64,000 nt of DNA, taken from the NCBI GenBank assembly GCA_938083445.1, contig CALKCP010000015.1, forward strand, positions 62,001 to 126,000, written 5' to 3'. The stretch is from an uncultured Ulvibacter sp. GTDB taxonomy: Bacteria > Bacteroidota > Bacteroidia > Flavobacteriales > Flavobacteriaceae. The notes under the pieces are model-generated. The model saw only the letters and a program-made list of their open reading frames with translations, made no database searches and had not been told where the DNA came from. A program made the position numbers and the translations under genes. Shown here one piece after another: positions 19,445-28,384 of this stretch (position 1 is its first letter; every line of letters starts with the position of its first letter).

Positions 19445-21040
19445 TTAATCATCGATTGGTTGAGACTCTAATTCTATTACTTTTAGAAGCATTGGGTCTC
19501 CCTCGTTTAATATAAACTCGAAGACATTAGGACCAAATATTTGTTGTCCAATGGCAGCTTTTAATGCTTTTTTTAAGGCTTTAGAATGCTCGCTCAGATT
19601 GACACCTGCTTCATTTAGCCTCGCATATTTTATAAAATCTAAAGGCAATGAATCTTCGACTACATAATCACGTATAAATTCCTCAACAGTAAGGTTTTTG
19701 TACCAAGACCTGTTTTTTTCCAAATATTCGAAAATAAAATGATTCATAAAGCCACTACGAGATACAAACTCAAGGGTTTCATTCGCTATACTTGTGTCTT
19801 TTGGCACAAAAATATCCGGAATGATTCCACCTCCACCATAAACGACATTTCCGAGGGGCGTGAAAAACCGGAGTGAATCTGCCACCTGAATACTATCAGC
19901 AGTTAGTAATTCCCCGTTTCTATATCTTTTCTCATAATCCTCATAATATGCACCATTGCCATTTCCGTAGGGTTTTTGAATAGACCTGCCTGTTGGCGTG
20001 TAATAACGTGCAACTGTGAGTCTTACGGCGCTACCATCACCCAAGGGCATCTCTCTCTGGACCAACCCTTTCCCGAATGATCTTCTTCCAACAATAGTTC
20101 CTTTATCATTGTCTTGTAAAGCCCCTGCTACGATTTCACTTGCGGAAGCAGAATTTTCATTAATCAACACATAGAGGGCTCCTTTTTCAAATTCACCACG
20201 ACTACTCGCATATGCTTTATTTTCATCACCATTTTTATTCTTAGTGATAAGCATAAGTTTATCATCCTCTAAAAATTCATCTGCGATTTGCTCAGCTGCA
20301 GAGATATAGCCGCCTGGATTGTCTCGCAAGTCTAAGACAAGCCCCGTAATCCCATCTTTAATTAGCTCTCCTAATGCTTTTTGAAATTCATCAAAGGTGG
20401 TTTCAGCAAAGCGATTTACCTTAATATATCCTAGATCATCCGTTATTTTATAGGACGCATCGATACTTACGATAGGAACCTTTTTTCTCTTTACTTGAAA
20501 CTCAAGTAGCTCCTCCTCGCCTTTTCGAAAAACACCTAGTTTCACTTTCGAATTTATAGCGCCCTTAAGGCGATTTATAACACTATCTCTGTGAACAGAC
20601 GCGCCAAATAATTTCGTAGTATCTGCATATAAAATTCGATCTCCCCCTTTTATCCCTGCCTTGGCTGCTGGTCCGCCTTCAATAGCTCTTATAACAGCAA
20701 TTGAATCTTTATAAGGATAGAAACTAATTCCGATTCCAACAAAATTCCCTCGCATATCATCGGCATTATCTTCGTAGTCGACAGCTGGTATGTAGACCGA
20801 ATGTGGGTCTAAGTTTTCAAGAATTCCATTTACTGTGACATCTACAATACTATCTGTATTCACTGTATCTACGTACTCATAGTCTATGAAGTCAATAAGT
20901 CGATTTAGTTTGTCCTTTTTTGAATTGGCAGCAAATATTCTCTCCGTAGTATCATTAAAATGTAACTTCGCTCCAATAAAAATTCCCATGGCAACCGACA
21001 GGCCAACTACAAGGGGAACATATTTTTTCTGAAAGCTCAT
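19445..21040 (-). CDS. S41-family C-terminal processing protease with PDZ domain
   Basis: This 531-aa exported serine protease has one N-terminal membrane or signal helix (VPLVVGLSVAMGIFIG), a PDZ domain at about residues 95-185 (VGIGISFYPYKDS...GPAAKAGIKGGDRIL) and the S41 catalytic domain with LRDNPGGY at 239-245. The catalytic Ser lies in the SASASE motif at 297-302 and the catalytic Lys is Lys324 in SFGKG. Family members trim C termini of periplasmic proteins. The gene starts 2 bp after the stop of a dCMP deaminase gene and is thus probably translated from the same mRNA. Confidence 0.94.
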   Translation of the reverse strand: MSFQKKYVPLVVGLSVAMGIFIGAKLHFNDTTERIFAANSKKDKLNRLIDFIDYEYVDTVNTDSIVDVTVNGILENLDPHSVYIPAVDYEDNADDMRGNFVGIGISFYPYKDSIAVIRAIEGGPAAKAGIKGGDRILYADTTKLFGASVHRDSVINRLKGAINSKVKLGVFRKGEEELLEFQVKRKKVPIVSIDASYKITDDLGYIKVNRFAETTFDEFQKALGELIKDGITGLVLDLRDNPGGYISAAEQIADEFLEDDKLMLITKNKNGDENKAYASSRGEFEKGALYVLINENSASASEIVAGALQDNDKGTIVGRRSFGKGLVQREMPLGDGSAVRLTVARYYTPTGRSIQKPYGNGNGAYYEDYEKRYRNGELLTADSIQVADSLRFFTPLGNVVYGGGGIIPDIFVPKDTSIANETLEFVSRSGFMNHFIFEYLEKNRSWYKNLTVEEFIRDYVVEDSLPLDFIKYARLNEAGVNLSEHSKALKKALKAAIGQQIFGPNVFEFILNEGDPMLLKVIELESQPIDD

Positions 21041-21042
21041 TT

Positions 21043-21477
21043 TTATTCTAATTCCTTAACATGCGAAATTTTCACTCCTGCTTTTTCTAAAAATCGAACT
21101 CCTGAATCGTCTTTATACTGCTCATTATAGACCAATCGAGTGATCCCCGCTTGATGAATTAATTTACTACACTGCTTGCAAGGTGACATCGTTATATACA
21201 AAGTTGCGCCATTGCATGCTTGTGTTGACGAGGCAACTTTTAAAATCGCATTTGCTTCAGCGTGTAAAACATACCATTTTGTATCCCCTTCTTCATCTTC
21301 ACAAACATTCTCAAATCCCGATGGCGTACCGTTATAACCATCGCTTATTATCATCTTATCTTTAACAATTAGAGCCCCTACCTGCCGTCTTTCGCAATAC
21401 GATAGTTTACTCCATTCTTTCGCCATTCTTAAATATGCGATGTCGTATTGGGTTTGTTTTTTGTGATTAGGGTTCAT
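21043..21477 (-). CDS. dCMP/cytidine deaminase-family protein (ComE-like)
   Basis: This zinc-dependent deaminase is 144 aa from the chosen start. The zinc site is visible as His72-Ala73-Glu74 (LHAEANAI) and Cys100/Cys103 (SPCKQC). The motif RRQVGALIVKDKMIISDGYNGTPSGF is typical of deoxycytidylate deaminase, which converts dCMP to dUMP for thymidylate synthesis. The frame is open back to 21522, but the extra residues are hydrophobic and poorly conserved in character, and MNPNHKKQTQYD is the usual beginning. It is immediately upstream of the S41 protease gene. Confidence 0.92.
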   Translation of the reverse strand: MNPNHKKQTQYDIAYLRMAKEWSKLSYCERRQVGALIVKDKMIISDGYNGTPSGFENVCEDEEGDTKWYVLHAEANAILKVASSTQACNGATLYITMSPCKQCSKLIHQAGITRLVYNEQYKDDSGVRFLEKAGVKISHVKELE

Positions 21478-21667
21478 AGAAAGTATTTGCAGCAAAATTA
21501 AGAGGAAGTTGCAAGCTAGCAAAATAAGTTGTGTTAACTCTTTCCAAAAGTGATTTAAATAAGACCGCTGCGCTGCCAGACATGCTTAATACCCTTTATA
21601 GCTTTTTTAACAAAGGCTGTCGGTCCTTTTATAAATAATGTAGTATTGTCCCCCTCAGTTTAAAAAT

Positions 21668-22246
21668 CTAGAAAATCCAATTCTCAACAAGCATTGGAAA
21701 TACGCATCCTATAACCATCGAAGAAACAACCAATACCCAATCTCTTTTATTAAAACGAAACAGGGACTGAAAAATGAACGCCACCACTAATACAACGAAA
21801 ACGATGATACTTTGAGATGTCTCGACACCCAAAGCAAATTCGAAAAGAGGCAATATGCTGTCATCTACATGTATCATCTTATAATAGGCGGCAAATCCGA
21901 AGCCATGAATCAATCCAAAGAAAACAGTAATTAAAAATATGACTCCCAACTTCTTGTCGGTTTTTTGATTCGTCGCTGCATATAAATTATAAAACGCAGC
22001 GATTAGTATGGAAAGCGGAATTAAAAACTCGATAGGTTCTGAAGGCACGATTACCAGCTCATAACTTGCTAGTAATAAGGATAGCGAATGCCCAAGCGTG
22101 AACAAAGACACGAGTAAGAGCAAACGTTTCCAAGACACGAATGTGTAGGCAGCCGATAAGGCTACTAAGAACAGAATATGATCATAGGCTGCCCAGTCGA
22201 GCACATGCTCAAAACCAAGTATAAAATAAAGCCAAAAATCTGACAT
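21668..22246 (-). CDS. HupE/UreJ-like membrane protein
   Basis: This 192-aa protein has about six membrane segments. It contains the family-typical GFEHVLDWAAYDHILFLVAL near the N terminus (the HILF segment), LFTLGHSLSLLLA in the middle and FGLIHGFGFA with a conserved His. HupE and UreJ members are nickel permeases or hydrogenase/urease accessories, but in Bacteroidota short members often occur with no nickel enzyme nearby, as here. Metal transport is an inference. A canonical promoter box on the minus strand precedes it by about 30 bp. Confidence 0.85.
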   Translation of the reverse strand: MSDFWLYFILGFEHVLDWAAYDHILFLVALSAAYTFVSWKRLLLLVSLFTLGHSLSLLLASYELVIVPSEPIEFLIPLSILIAAFYNLYAATNQKTDKKLGVIFLITVFFGLIHGFGFAAYYKMIHVDDSILPLFEFALGVETSQSIIVFVVLVVAFIFQSLFRFNKRDWVLVVSSMVIGCVFPMLVENWIF

Positions 22247-22273
22247 TTAGGAAATGTTCTATCATTGTTTCAC

Positions 22274-22281
22274 CAAAGGTA
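22274..22281 (-). promoter_or_regulatory. Candidate -7 box for the HupE-like gene
   Basis: TACCTTTG on the minus strand matches the Bacteroidota sigma-A consensus TAnnTTTG exactly, 28 bp upstream of the start codon. The -33 element is not clear. Confidence 0.55.
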
Positions 22282-22322
22282 CATAATGTCCACATCAATT
22301 TAATAGCTTTATGATCAACCCT

Positions 22323-22330
22323 TAAATTTG
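22323..22330 (+). promoter_or_regulatory. Candidate -7 box for the T9SS cargo gene
   Basis: TAAATTTG matches TAnnTTTG exactly. It would give a leader of about 135 nt before the ATG at 22472, an unusually long untranslated region for this window. Confidence 0.45.
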
Positions 22331-22471
22331 ATCAAGATTAAAAAAATCGTGCTATTTCTTATTCGCCTTTGTTATAGGTTTCAAGAGTTTATTGGAGACA
22401 AAAAAATCATACTATTCTTGGCTAAAAACAAATTCAGAACTATTTTAGCGCCTCATTTTAAAAAAATACTA

Positions 22472-24217
22472 ATGAAAAAAATTGTGCTAATTATAAGCCT
22501 ACTTGCGTTTTCTTACGGATTTTCTCAAAGCTTACCTATTAATTTTGAAGGCGATGTCACTACCTCAGACTTTGTAGATTTTGACGGAGGAACCGCAACG
22601 GTAATTGCCAACCCTCTCATATCAGGAATCAATACAAGCACCTCTGTTGCCAGCATAGTAAGAGATGGTGGAGCGATTTATGCAGGTAGTAAAATTATCT
22701 TAACTAATAATCTCGACTTTTCTGTCTTGACAAAGCTTTCAATGAAAGTCTACACTACTGCTCCAGCGGGAACTACCGTTAAATTTAAGCTTGAAGGAAC
22801 GGGAGCCTCAGTTGAAGTAGATGCTTTTACAACGGTTTCTGGCACATGGGAAACTCTGGAATGGATCTTTGCTGGCACACCTAATGACCTTAATGAAATA
22901 GTCTTTATGTTCGATTTTGGAAACCTAGGAGATGGCTCAGCTAACTCTACCTTTTATTTTGACGATATAGAACAAGTTGCAGGGCCTCCGGCACCAACGC
23001 TTGCTACCTTGCCGATTGATTTTGAATCGACTGTCGTAAGTAGCGACTTTCTAAACTTTTCTGGAGCTACAGCCAGTGTCGTTCCAAACCCTCAGGTAAA
23101 TGGTATTAATACGAGTAGCACCGTTTGCCAAATTGTGCGAGATGGCGGACAATTTTGGGCAGGAAGCAAGCTGTTTCTAGCCGATAACCTCGATTTTAAC
23201 ACATTGTGGCATATTTCTATGAAAATATACACTTCGGCACCCATTAATACACGTATGAAATTAGAACTGGAAGGACCCAACGGTACAACAAGTTTGGACT
23301 ACTTGACAACAGTATCTGGAGCTTGGGAAACCATCAGCTGGAATTTTGATGGACTACCAAATGAATATAACAGACTGAACTTTTTGTTTGATTTTGGCAA
23401 TGTAGGAGATGGCTCGGCCGAGTCTACTTTTCTCTTTGACGATATCGAACAAATCGCAGGACCTGCTCGCCCAAACCCAATACCAGCAAGTCTGCCCATC
23501 GATTTTGAATCAAGTGTTGTAACATCAGATTTTAGCGATGTATTTGGTGCAATAACCTCCGTTATCCCAAATCCTCAGGTAGATTCGGATAATTCAAGTG
23601 CTACCGTTGGTCAATTTCTTAGAAGTGGCGGGCAACCTTGGGCACAAAGTAAACTCGTTTTAACTGAATTCATGGATTATAGTACCCTTAGCTCAATTTC
23701 TATGAAAGTATATACAGAGGCCCCAGTAGGTACTTTGTTAAAATTTAAAGTGGAAAGCACCGCTTCAGGCGCAGCAAACGAACGAGATGTCTTTACAACA
23801 GTATCGGGGGCATGGGAAACCTATTCATGGGATTTTACAGGAGACCCTCCTGTGTATAACGTATTGACATTGATGTTGGGCTATGCTACACCTAACGATG
23901 CATCACCAAATGCAACCTTCCTTTTTGATGACATTGATCAAACACTTCCTGTTTTAGGGATTGGAAACAATCAAATTTCCCAATTAGAGGGTGTCTATGC
24001 CTACCCCAATCCTGCGCAGAGCACATTGACCATACGCTCAGAATATGAAAATATTGAACAAATCAATCTGTTTGACATGCTTGGAAAGCAGGTTTCCGTT
24101 TTTTATCCTAACAGCCCAAATATGACTATTGATGTTGCCCATTTATCCAAGGGAATTTATATCGCAAAGGTATCAACCCCTGCAGGAGTTGGTAGTATTA
24201 AATTAAGTATCGAATAG
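22472..24217 (+). CDS. Secreted three-repeat protein with T9SS type A sorting domain
   Basis: The product has a signal peptide (MKKIVLIISLLAFSYGFSQ), three homologous modules of about 160 residues, and a C-terminal type IX secretion sorting domain (YAYPNPAQSTLTI ... NLFDMLGKQV ... LSKGIYIAKV). Each module begins LPIxFEx, carries VSG-WET-W near its middle and ends TFxFDDIEQ or FDDIDQ. This reads like a galactose-binding-like beta-sandwich, often carbohydrate-binding, but the ligand is unknown and no catalytic domain is present. The frame is open back to 22328, but the ATG at 22472 starts the signal peptide. It is 581 aa and monocistronic, ending at a strong terminator. Confidence 0.92.
   Translation: MKKIVLIISLLAFSYGFSQSLPINFEGDVTTSDFVDFDGGTATVIANPLISGINTSTSVASIVRDGGAIYAGSKIILTNNLDFSVLTKLSMKVYTTAPAGTTVKFKLEGTGASVEVDAFTTVSGTWETLEWIFAGTPNDLNEIVFMFDFGNLGDGSANSTFYFDDIEQVAGPPAPTLATLPIDFESTVVSSDFLNFSGATASVVPNPQVNGINTSSTVCQIVRDGGQFWAGSKLFLADNLDFNTLWHISMKIYTSAPINTRMKLELEGPNGTTSLDYLTTVSGAWETISWNFDGLPNEYNRLNFLFDFGNVGDGSAESTFLFDDIEQIAGPARPNPIPASLPIDFESSVVTSDFSDVFGAITSVIPNPQVDSDNSSATVGQFLRSGGQPWAQSKLVLTEFMDYSTLSSISMKVYTEAPVGTLLKFKVESTASGAANERDVFTTVSGAWETYSWDFTGDPPVYNVLTLMLGYATPNDASPNATFLFDDIDQTLPVLGIGNNQISQLEGVYAYPNPAQSTLTIRSEYENIEQINLFDMLGKQVSVFYPNSPNMTIDVAHLSKGIYIAKVSTPAGVGSIKLSIE
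22532..23945 (+). repeat. Three in-frame tandem modules of about 480 bp
   Basis: Modules begin at 22532, 23009 and 23492 (periods 477 and 483 bp). They share the openings LPINFEG, LPIDFES and LPIDFES, and the endings FDDIEQVAGP, FDDIEQIAGP and FDDIDQ. The third is the most divergent. The arrangement indicates internal duplication of a single domain. Confidence 0.93.
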
Positions 24218-24245
24218 ACCACGGAAAAATAGCCTTCTAAAATAG

Positions 24246-24279
24246 AAAAAAGCCTTTCGGATATTCCGAAAGGCTTTTT
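24246..24279. terminator. Bidirectional terminator between the T9SS cargo and fasciclin genes
   Basis: A 14-bp stem (AAAAAGCCTTTCGG / CCGAAAGGCTTTTT) around an ATATT loop serves both convergent genes. Confidence 0.93.
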
Positions 24280-24333
24280 AATAACTAAATCAACCAATTT
24301 AAAAATGAGGTACTCACCCCTCAATTTTAACTT

Positions 24334-25305
24334 TTATAGTAATGGTAAGATTACTTTGTCTAGAACGTGAACAACACCATTAGCAGCTTGAATATCTACT
24401 AAACTTGTTACGATGCCACATACGCGATCATTAGCATCCGTAAGTGTAAACGCTGTGTTATCGGCGGTAATAGGCCCTCCTAATGTAGTAACTGTTCCAT
24501 TAGGCAGCTCAGAAGACTGTACATTTGCAGCAACGATATGCTGTAACAAAACAGCGTCAACTAAAGCTGGATCTAAATCCCCCAATGCTGTGTTTCCTGA
24601 TGGGTCTAACTCTAATAATAAATCTGCAAAGGCAGTGTTTGTTGGTGCAAAAACAGTAAATGGTCCAGCTGATGCGTCAGAAACAGTAGCAATGTAAGGT
24701 ACCGTAGGAGTTCCTGTATCTGCCAATGCTAACGCGGCTACTAAACTCGATAGCGCAGGGTTTGTAGTTGCAAAAGTTGCAATGGTAGGAATAGCGATTA
24801 CTGAACTTACGATATGTAAAACACCGTTCGTTGCCGTTTTATCAGGATCTGTAACAGTAGACTGCCCGTTTAATACTACAGACGAGCCCGCAGTAAAGTA
24901 AAGGCTAAGGTTCGTTCCGTTTGGTCCGGTTGCAGCCGTATTTTGGTAACCAGCTTCTGCCGCTACTAAGTCTGCTGCGCTAATAGTTGCTCCTACTATA
25001 ACGTGGTTTAAAAGAATATTCGTTACCGCGGCCAACTCATCAGGAGACATATTGTTTAGATCGATTCCTGTTGCCGTTAGTAAAGTATCAAACGCAGCGT
25101 TATCGGGTGCGAAAACCGTAAAAGGTCCATCACCTTGAAGGGTGGTAACTAAGTCGGTCGCTTCTAAAGCGGCAGCTAGAGATGTTAAGCCGTTCGCTAT
25201 CGCCACGTCAACTACAGTTGTCGTGGTAACTTCAGGCGTATTGTCATCATCACTACTGCAAGCGGCAAAGCCTACAAGCAGAATACTAACTAATAGAAAT
25301 TTCAT
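24334..25305 (-). CDS. Lipoprotein with two fasciclin (FAS1) domains
   Basis: The product has a lipoprotein signal (MKFLLVSILLVGFAAC, then SSDDDNTPE) and two FAS1 domains, at about residues 30-170 and 175-320. Each carries the FAS1 H1 and H2-like boxes: GPFTVFAPDNAAFDTLL / TNGVLHIVSSVI in the first and GPFTVFAPTNTAFADLL / ANGVVHVLDKVI in the second. FAS1 proteins mediate cell-surface adhesion or polymer binding; the target is not evident. An upstream in-frame ATG at 25326 exists, but the lipobox fits the 25305 start better. Confidence 0.93.
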   Translation of the reverse strand: MKFLLVSILLVGFAACSSDDDNTPEVTTTTVVDVAIANGLTSLAAALEATDLVTTLQGDGPFTVFAPDNAAFDTLLTATGIDLNNMSPDELAAVTNILLNHVIVGATISAADLVAAEAGYQNTAATGPNGTNLSLYFTAGSSVVLNGQSTVTDPDKTATNGVLHIVSSVIAIPTIATFATTNPALSSLVAALALADTGTPTVPYIATVSDASAGPFTVFAPTNTAFADLLLELDPSGNTALGDLDPALVDAVLLQHIVAANVQSSELPNGTVTTLGGPITADNTAFTLTDANDRVCGIVTSLVDIQAANGVVHVLDKVILPLL

Positions 25306-25879
25306 TGTTTTTGAGATAATTGTCATTTTTTTTGTTTTAAATTTATAGTAATGGTTTAATTGTTTAACAAATATATGTTTTAATTAAACAATATTGGCGT
25401 TCATTTTATTATTTACAATAAGTTTAACACTTCCGCGAATTCAAAAAAAAATTGAATTAGGCAGGTAGATACTGACAACACGGCTTTCAGGTGCCACATC
25501 ATTTATACTGAGGTTCCTTGGCTTGCAGCCGTTAGGTTGGTATGATTTCAAAAAAGGAAGGGTTGACACCCTGAAAGAAACGAAGTATTGCAACTCCTTA
25601 CTCTAGTTTTGTGCCACTACCCCTTCAGAATTATTACCTATTTTTGTATGATACGTCTTTAAGAGGTGCCTATCAATTTACTGGCAAAACGCCGGATGCT
25701 ACATTAAATAAAGTCTCAGGTGAGTGCAGTAGAACCTTGCAGACTGCAACAAAGAAGGCTGCATTTGTTTGAATACCGTGGCTTAATGACTTTAAATAAA
25801 AACACTACGACGATTTTTAAAAGCGAACAATATATATGTCTTACAATTACCTCAGCTTATAAACCTGCATTAAGAAAAA
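25306..25879. other. 574-bp gap with one unanchored open frame
   Basis: No annotated gene. It includes the upstream region of the fasciclin gene. From about 25579 to 25770 one plus-strand frame stays open for about 65 codons (peptide includes YYLFLYDTSLRGAYQFTGK and ends KKAAFV). It has no ATG and is not recognised; it may be a decayed gene or chance. No clear terminator or promoter was seen. Confidence 0.35.
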
Positions 25880-27349
25880 GTGAAAGAAGGAAAAAAAACA
25901 GCCTCTAGCTGGACTATTTGTTTGGAATGTCAAGGACGCGGTAAAAAAAGTCGCAGGCTCCGCAAAAAAGTGCAACTTAGCTACCAAAAGGCAGTCGAAC
26001 AATTTGAAAAAACGAAGGGCGAAGGAATGCCTCCCCTGCGACCGAAGGGACATCTATACTCTTGCTTGAACTGCGCGGGATCTGGCTTGCTTCCTTCTAA
26101 TACGCGTCCTGAAGCCGACAAAGAAAACTTCCCAAACGTAGCTATTATTGGTGGTGGCATAGGAGGAATGGCCTTAGCTGTAGCTTGTTTGCACCGCGGA
26201 ATCCCATTTACACTGTACGAGCGCGATAGCAACTTCGAAGCCCGATCTCAAGGCTATGGACTCACCTTACAACAGGCCAGTAAAGCTATTAAAGGATTCG
26301 GTATCTTCTCATTAGAAGAGGGTATTATTTCAACGAGACACCTGGTTCATACTACCAACGGAGCTGTGATTGGGGAATGGGGAATGAGAAAATGGAAGCC
26401 GTTAGATGCACAAACCTTGCCGAAGCGCACAAATATTCATATCGCACGACAGGCCTTACGCTTAAACCTAATGGATCAACTTGGCGCACATGATGCACTG
26501 AAGTGGGGGCACCAGTTAGTCAATTTAAAGGAACGCGAGGATGGCGGTAGTGATTTAAGCTTTCAAGTGGACGGAGAGATGACCCATGCCAAGGCAGATC
26601 TTGTGGTTGGAGCCGACGGTATTCGCAGTTCGGTTCGGAGGTTACTAATTGGGGAGGAACGCAGTCCTTTACGTTATCTGGGGTGTGTTGTAATATTGGG
26701 TATTTGTTCTTTAAAAGCACTTGAGGGTCTGGATAGTGCTTTGTTCGATTCGGCTACAGTATTTCAAACTGCCAATGGCAATGAGCGGATATATGTAATG
26801 CCGTATTCCTCAAACTCGGTGATGTGGCAGCTTAGCTTCCCAATGACCGAGCAGGAGTCTAAAACTTTAAGTGCTAAAGGAGCCAAAGCGCTCAAGGAAG
26901 AAGCGCGTCGCAGAACGCAGTGGCACGATCCCATTCCTCAAATGTTAGAGGCGACCTTAGAAAATCAGGTTTCTGGTTATCCCGTATACGACCGAAAAAT
27001 GCTCGAACCTGAATGGTTGGAGAAAGGAGGGCAAATTACACTAATAGGAGATGCAGCCCACCCTATGAGCCCATTCAAAGGACAGGGCGCAAATCAAGCC
27101 TTGTTGGATGCCCTGGCATTAGCCAGGGGGATTTCTAGAGGATGTAGGCCCTTATCTCAATGGAGAAATGCGGGACTTAGAGAGAGTGTGTTAAATGAAT
27201 TCGAATCAGAAATGCTCGAGCGCAGTGCCTCCAAGGTGAGAGATTCGGCCGAGGCTGCAAAATTCTTGCATTCAGAAACGGCACTCCATGAGGGTGATGA
27301 ACCACGAGGACGGTGTTTAAAACGCAACATAAAAAAGGGACCGCTCTAG
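25880..27349 (+). CDS. FAD-dependent monooxygenase with N-terminal CxxCxGxG finger pair
   Basis: This flavoprotein hydroxylase of 489 aa contains the FAD-binding GGGIGG at 91-96, the GADGIRSSVRR motif of class A monooxygenases and the second FAD motif GDAAHPMSPFKGQGANQAL. About 85 residues precede the Rossmann fold and hold two CxxCxGxG units (CLECQGRG at 14-21 and CLNCAGSG at 62-69), as in DnaJ-type zinc fingers. The gene starts with GTG; the first in-frame ATG, at residue 50, would delete the first finger. It is visibly richer in G+C than its neighbours and is preceded by a long gap, which suggests transfer. TetX-type tetracycline monooxygenases share the fold, but nothing here shows that substrate. 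Confidence 0.85.
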   Translation: MKEGKKTASSWTICLECQGRGKKSRRLRKKVQLSYQKAVEQFEKTKGEGMPPLRPKGHLYSCLNCAGSGLLPSNTRPEADKENFPNVAIIGGGIGGMALAVACLHRGIPFTLYERDSNFEARSQGYGLTLQQASKAIKGFGIFSLEEGIISTRHLVHTTNGAVIGEWGMRKWKPLDAQTLPKRTNIHIARQALRLNLMDQLGAHDALKWGHQLVNLKEREDGGSDLSFQVDGEMTHAKADLVVGADGIRSSVRRLLIGEERSPLRYLGCVVILGICSLKALEGLDSALFDSATVFQTANGNERIYVMPYSSNSVMWQLSFPMTEQESKTLSAKGAKALKEEARRRTQWHDPIPQMLEATLENQVSGYPVYDRKMLEPEWLEKGGQITLIGDAAHPMSPFKGQGANQALLDALALARGISRGCRPLSQWRNAGLRESVLNEFESEMLERSASKVRDSAEAAKFLHSETALHEGDEPRGRCLKRNIKKGPL

Positions 27350-27466
27350 TTTGTAAAAACACAAGGGTTGTAAGACCCTATAAAAATTGAACAATAAGTG
27401 ATCGAGCCTGCAAAATAATATGTATTTTGTAATGACTATTTTTTAGAGATTAACACCAAACAAAGT

Positions 27467-27799
27467 ATGAGTAATAGCGAAAATACATTTTTAGGCGTAT
27501 TGGCAGGCACAGCAATAGGGATTGTCTTAGGCATATTAATTGCCCCCGACAAGGGCGCTAATACCCGTCAAAAGATATCGGACGAAGCTTTAAAAACCAA
27601 ACAAAAGCTTTCGGACACGGTAGACCAAATAAAAGAAAAATCGGATGCCTCGGCAACAACACAAAATCAAAATTTAGACGAGCATATCGAATCTATTCTA
27701 TCGACGGTGAGCTACAAAGCTGACGAAGTGATCACCGCATTAGAACGTAAACTGAAAGATTTAAAAGAGAAGAATAAAGAATTTCAAGAAAATAACTAA
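27467..27799 (+). CDS. YtxH-domain small protein
   Basis: This 110-aa protein has one N-terminal membrane segment (FLGVLAGTAIGIVLGILIAPDKGANTRQKISDEA), which is the YtxH signature, followed by a charged coiled-coil-like tail rich in Lys/Asp/Glu/Gln. YtxH proteins are general-stress-associated in Bacillus, with unknown molecular function. It begins a tight run of three small genes (gaps of 4 and 1 bp), so all three are probably one operon. Confidence 0.88.
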   Translation: MSNSENTFLGVLAGTAIGIVLGILIAPDKGANTRQKISDEALKTKQKLSDTVDQIKEKSDASATTQNQNLDEHIESILSTVSYKADEVITALERKLKDLKEKNKEFQENN

Positions 27800-27803
27800 C
27801 GCA

Positions 27804-28151
27804 ATGGACATTGTCGATTCTATTAGAGAAACCAATAAAAAAGCGACCGATCTAGGTGAAAAATATTTAAGAACCTCCTATAAATACTACAAGCTAAAAA
27901 TCTTTCAACAACTAAGCATTTCTGTTGGCATGTTTTTTAAGGTAATACTAATTGGCACTTTATTGGTCATTGGTTTGGTTTTTATAGCATTGGGGCTCGC
28001 ATTGTCTATTGGGGAATCCTTGGGGAGTTATCCAATAGGATTTATTAGTATGGGATTGATTTTTTTCCTTTTCTCGTCAATCGCTCTTCTATTCAAAAAG
28101 CGTATCACCGATTTTGTCGTGACCCTCTTATCCAAAACATTTTTTTCGTAA
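27804..28151 (+). CDS. Small membrane protein, phage-holin-3-6-like
   Basis: This 115-aa protein has a basic amphipathic N terminus (DLGEKYLRTSYKYYKLKIFQQL) and two membrane segments (FFKVILIGTLLVIGLVFIALGLALSIGE and FISMGLIFFLFSSIALLF). It matches the general pattern of the holin-superfamily proteins that follow YtxH in many Bacteroidota; no lytic enzyme is nearby, so a phage role is unlikely. It starts 4 bp after the YtxH stop. Confidence 0.8.
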   Translation: MDIVDSIRETNKKATDLGEKYLRTSYKYYKLKIFQQLSISVGMFFKVILIGTLLVIGLVFIALGLALSIGESLGSYPIGFISMGLIFFLFSSIALLFKKRITDFVVTLLSKTFFS

Positions 28152-28152
28152 C

Positions 28153-28383
28153 ATGTCTGTATTGAAAAAATATAAAAATGCCGAAAGCGTCGCGCAGGAT
28201 CTAAAAATATTAGACCTAGAGCGTAAAATAGCCTTTGAGAAAATCCAACATTTAAAAGAGGATTATTTAGAAAACTTAAAACCGGTAAATTGGATGCATT
28301 CTGGCATTACCAGGGTTGGCAAAGTTGTTGGCATATATCTCATAAAAAAAATGCTGAGGGAAAAGAGAACAAAAAAGTCCTAA
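28153..28383 (+). CDS. Small basic protein of the YtxH/holin-like operon
   Basis: This 76-aa, Lys/Glu-rich and mostly helical protein has a short weakly hydrophobic stretch (HSGITRVGKVVGIYLIKK) near its end. It starts 1 bp after the preceding stop. It looks like the usual third member of this operon type. I do not know a function. Confidence 0.7.
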   Translation: MSVLKKYKNAESVAQDLKILDLERKIAFEKIQHLKEDYLENLKPVNWMHSGITRVGKVVGIYLIKKMLREKRTKKS

Positions 28384-28384
28384 C

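Noticed and set aside
25880-27349. Tetracycline-inactivating TetX-type enzyme
   Set aside because: The fold is shared, but TetX-specific features were not evident and the N-terminal finger is foreign to TetX.
27804-28151. Phage holin indicating prophage
   Set aside because: No endolysin, structural or integrase gene is nearby; the YtxH pairing points to a cellular stress-membrane operon.
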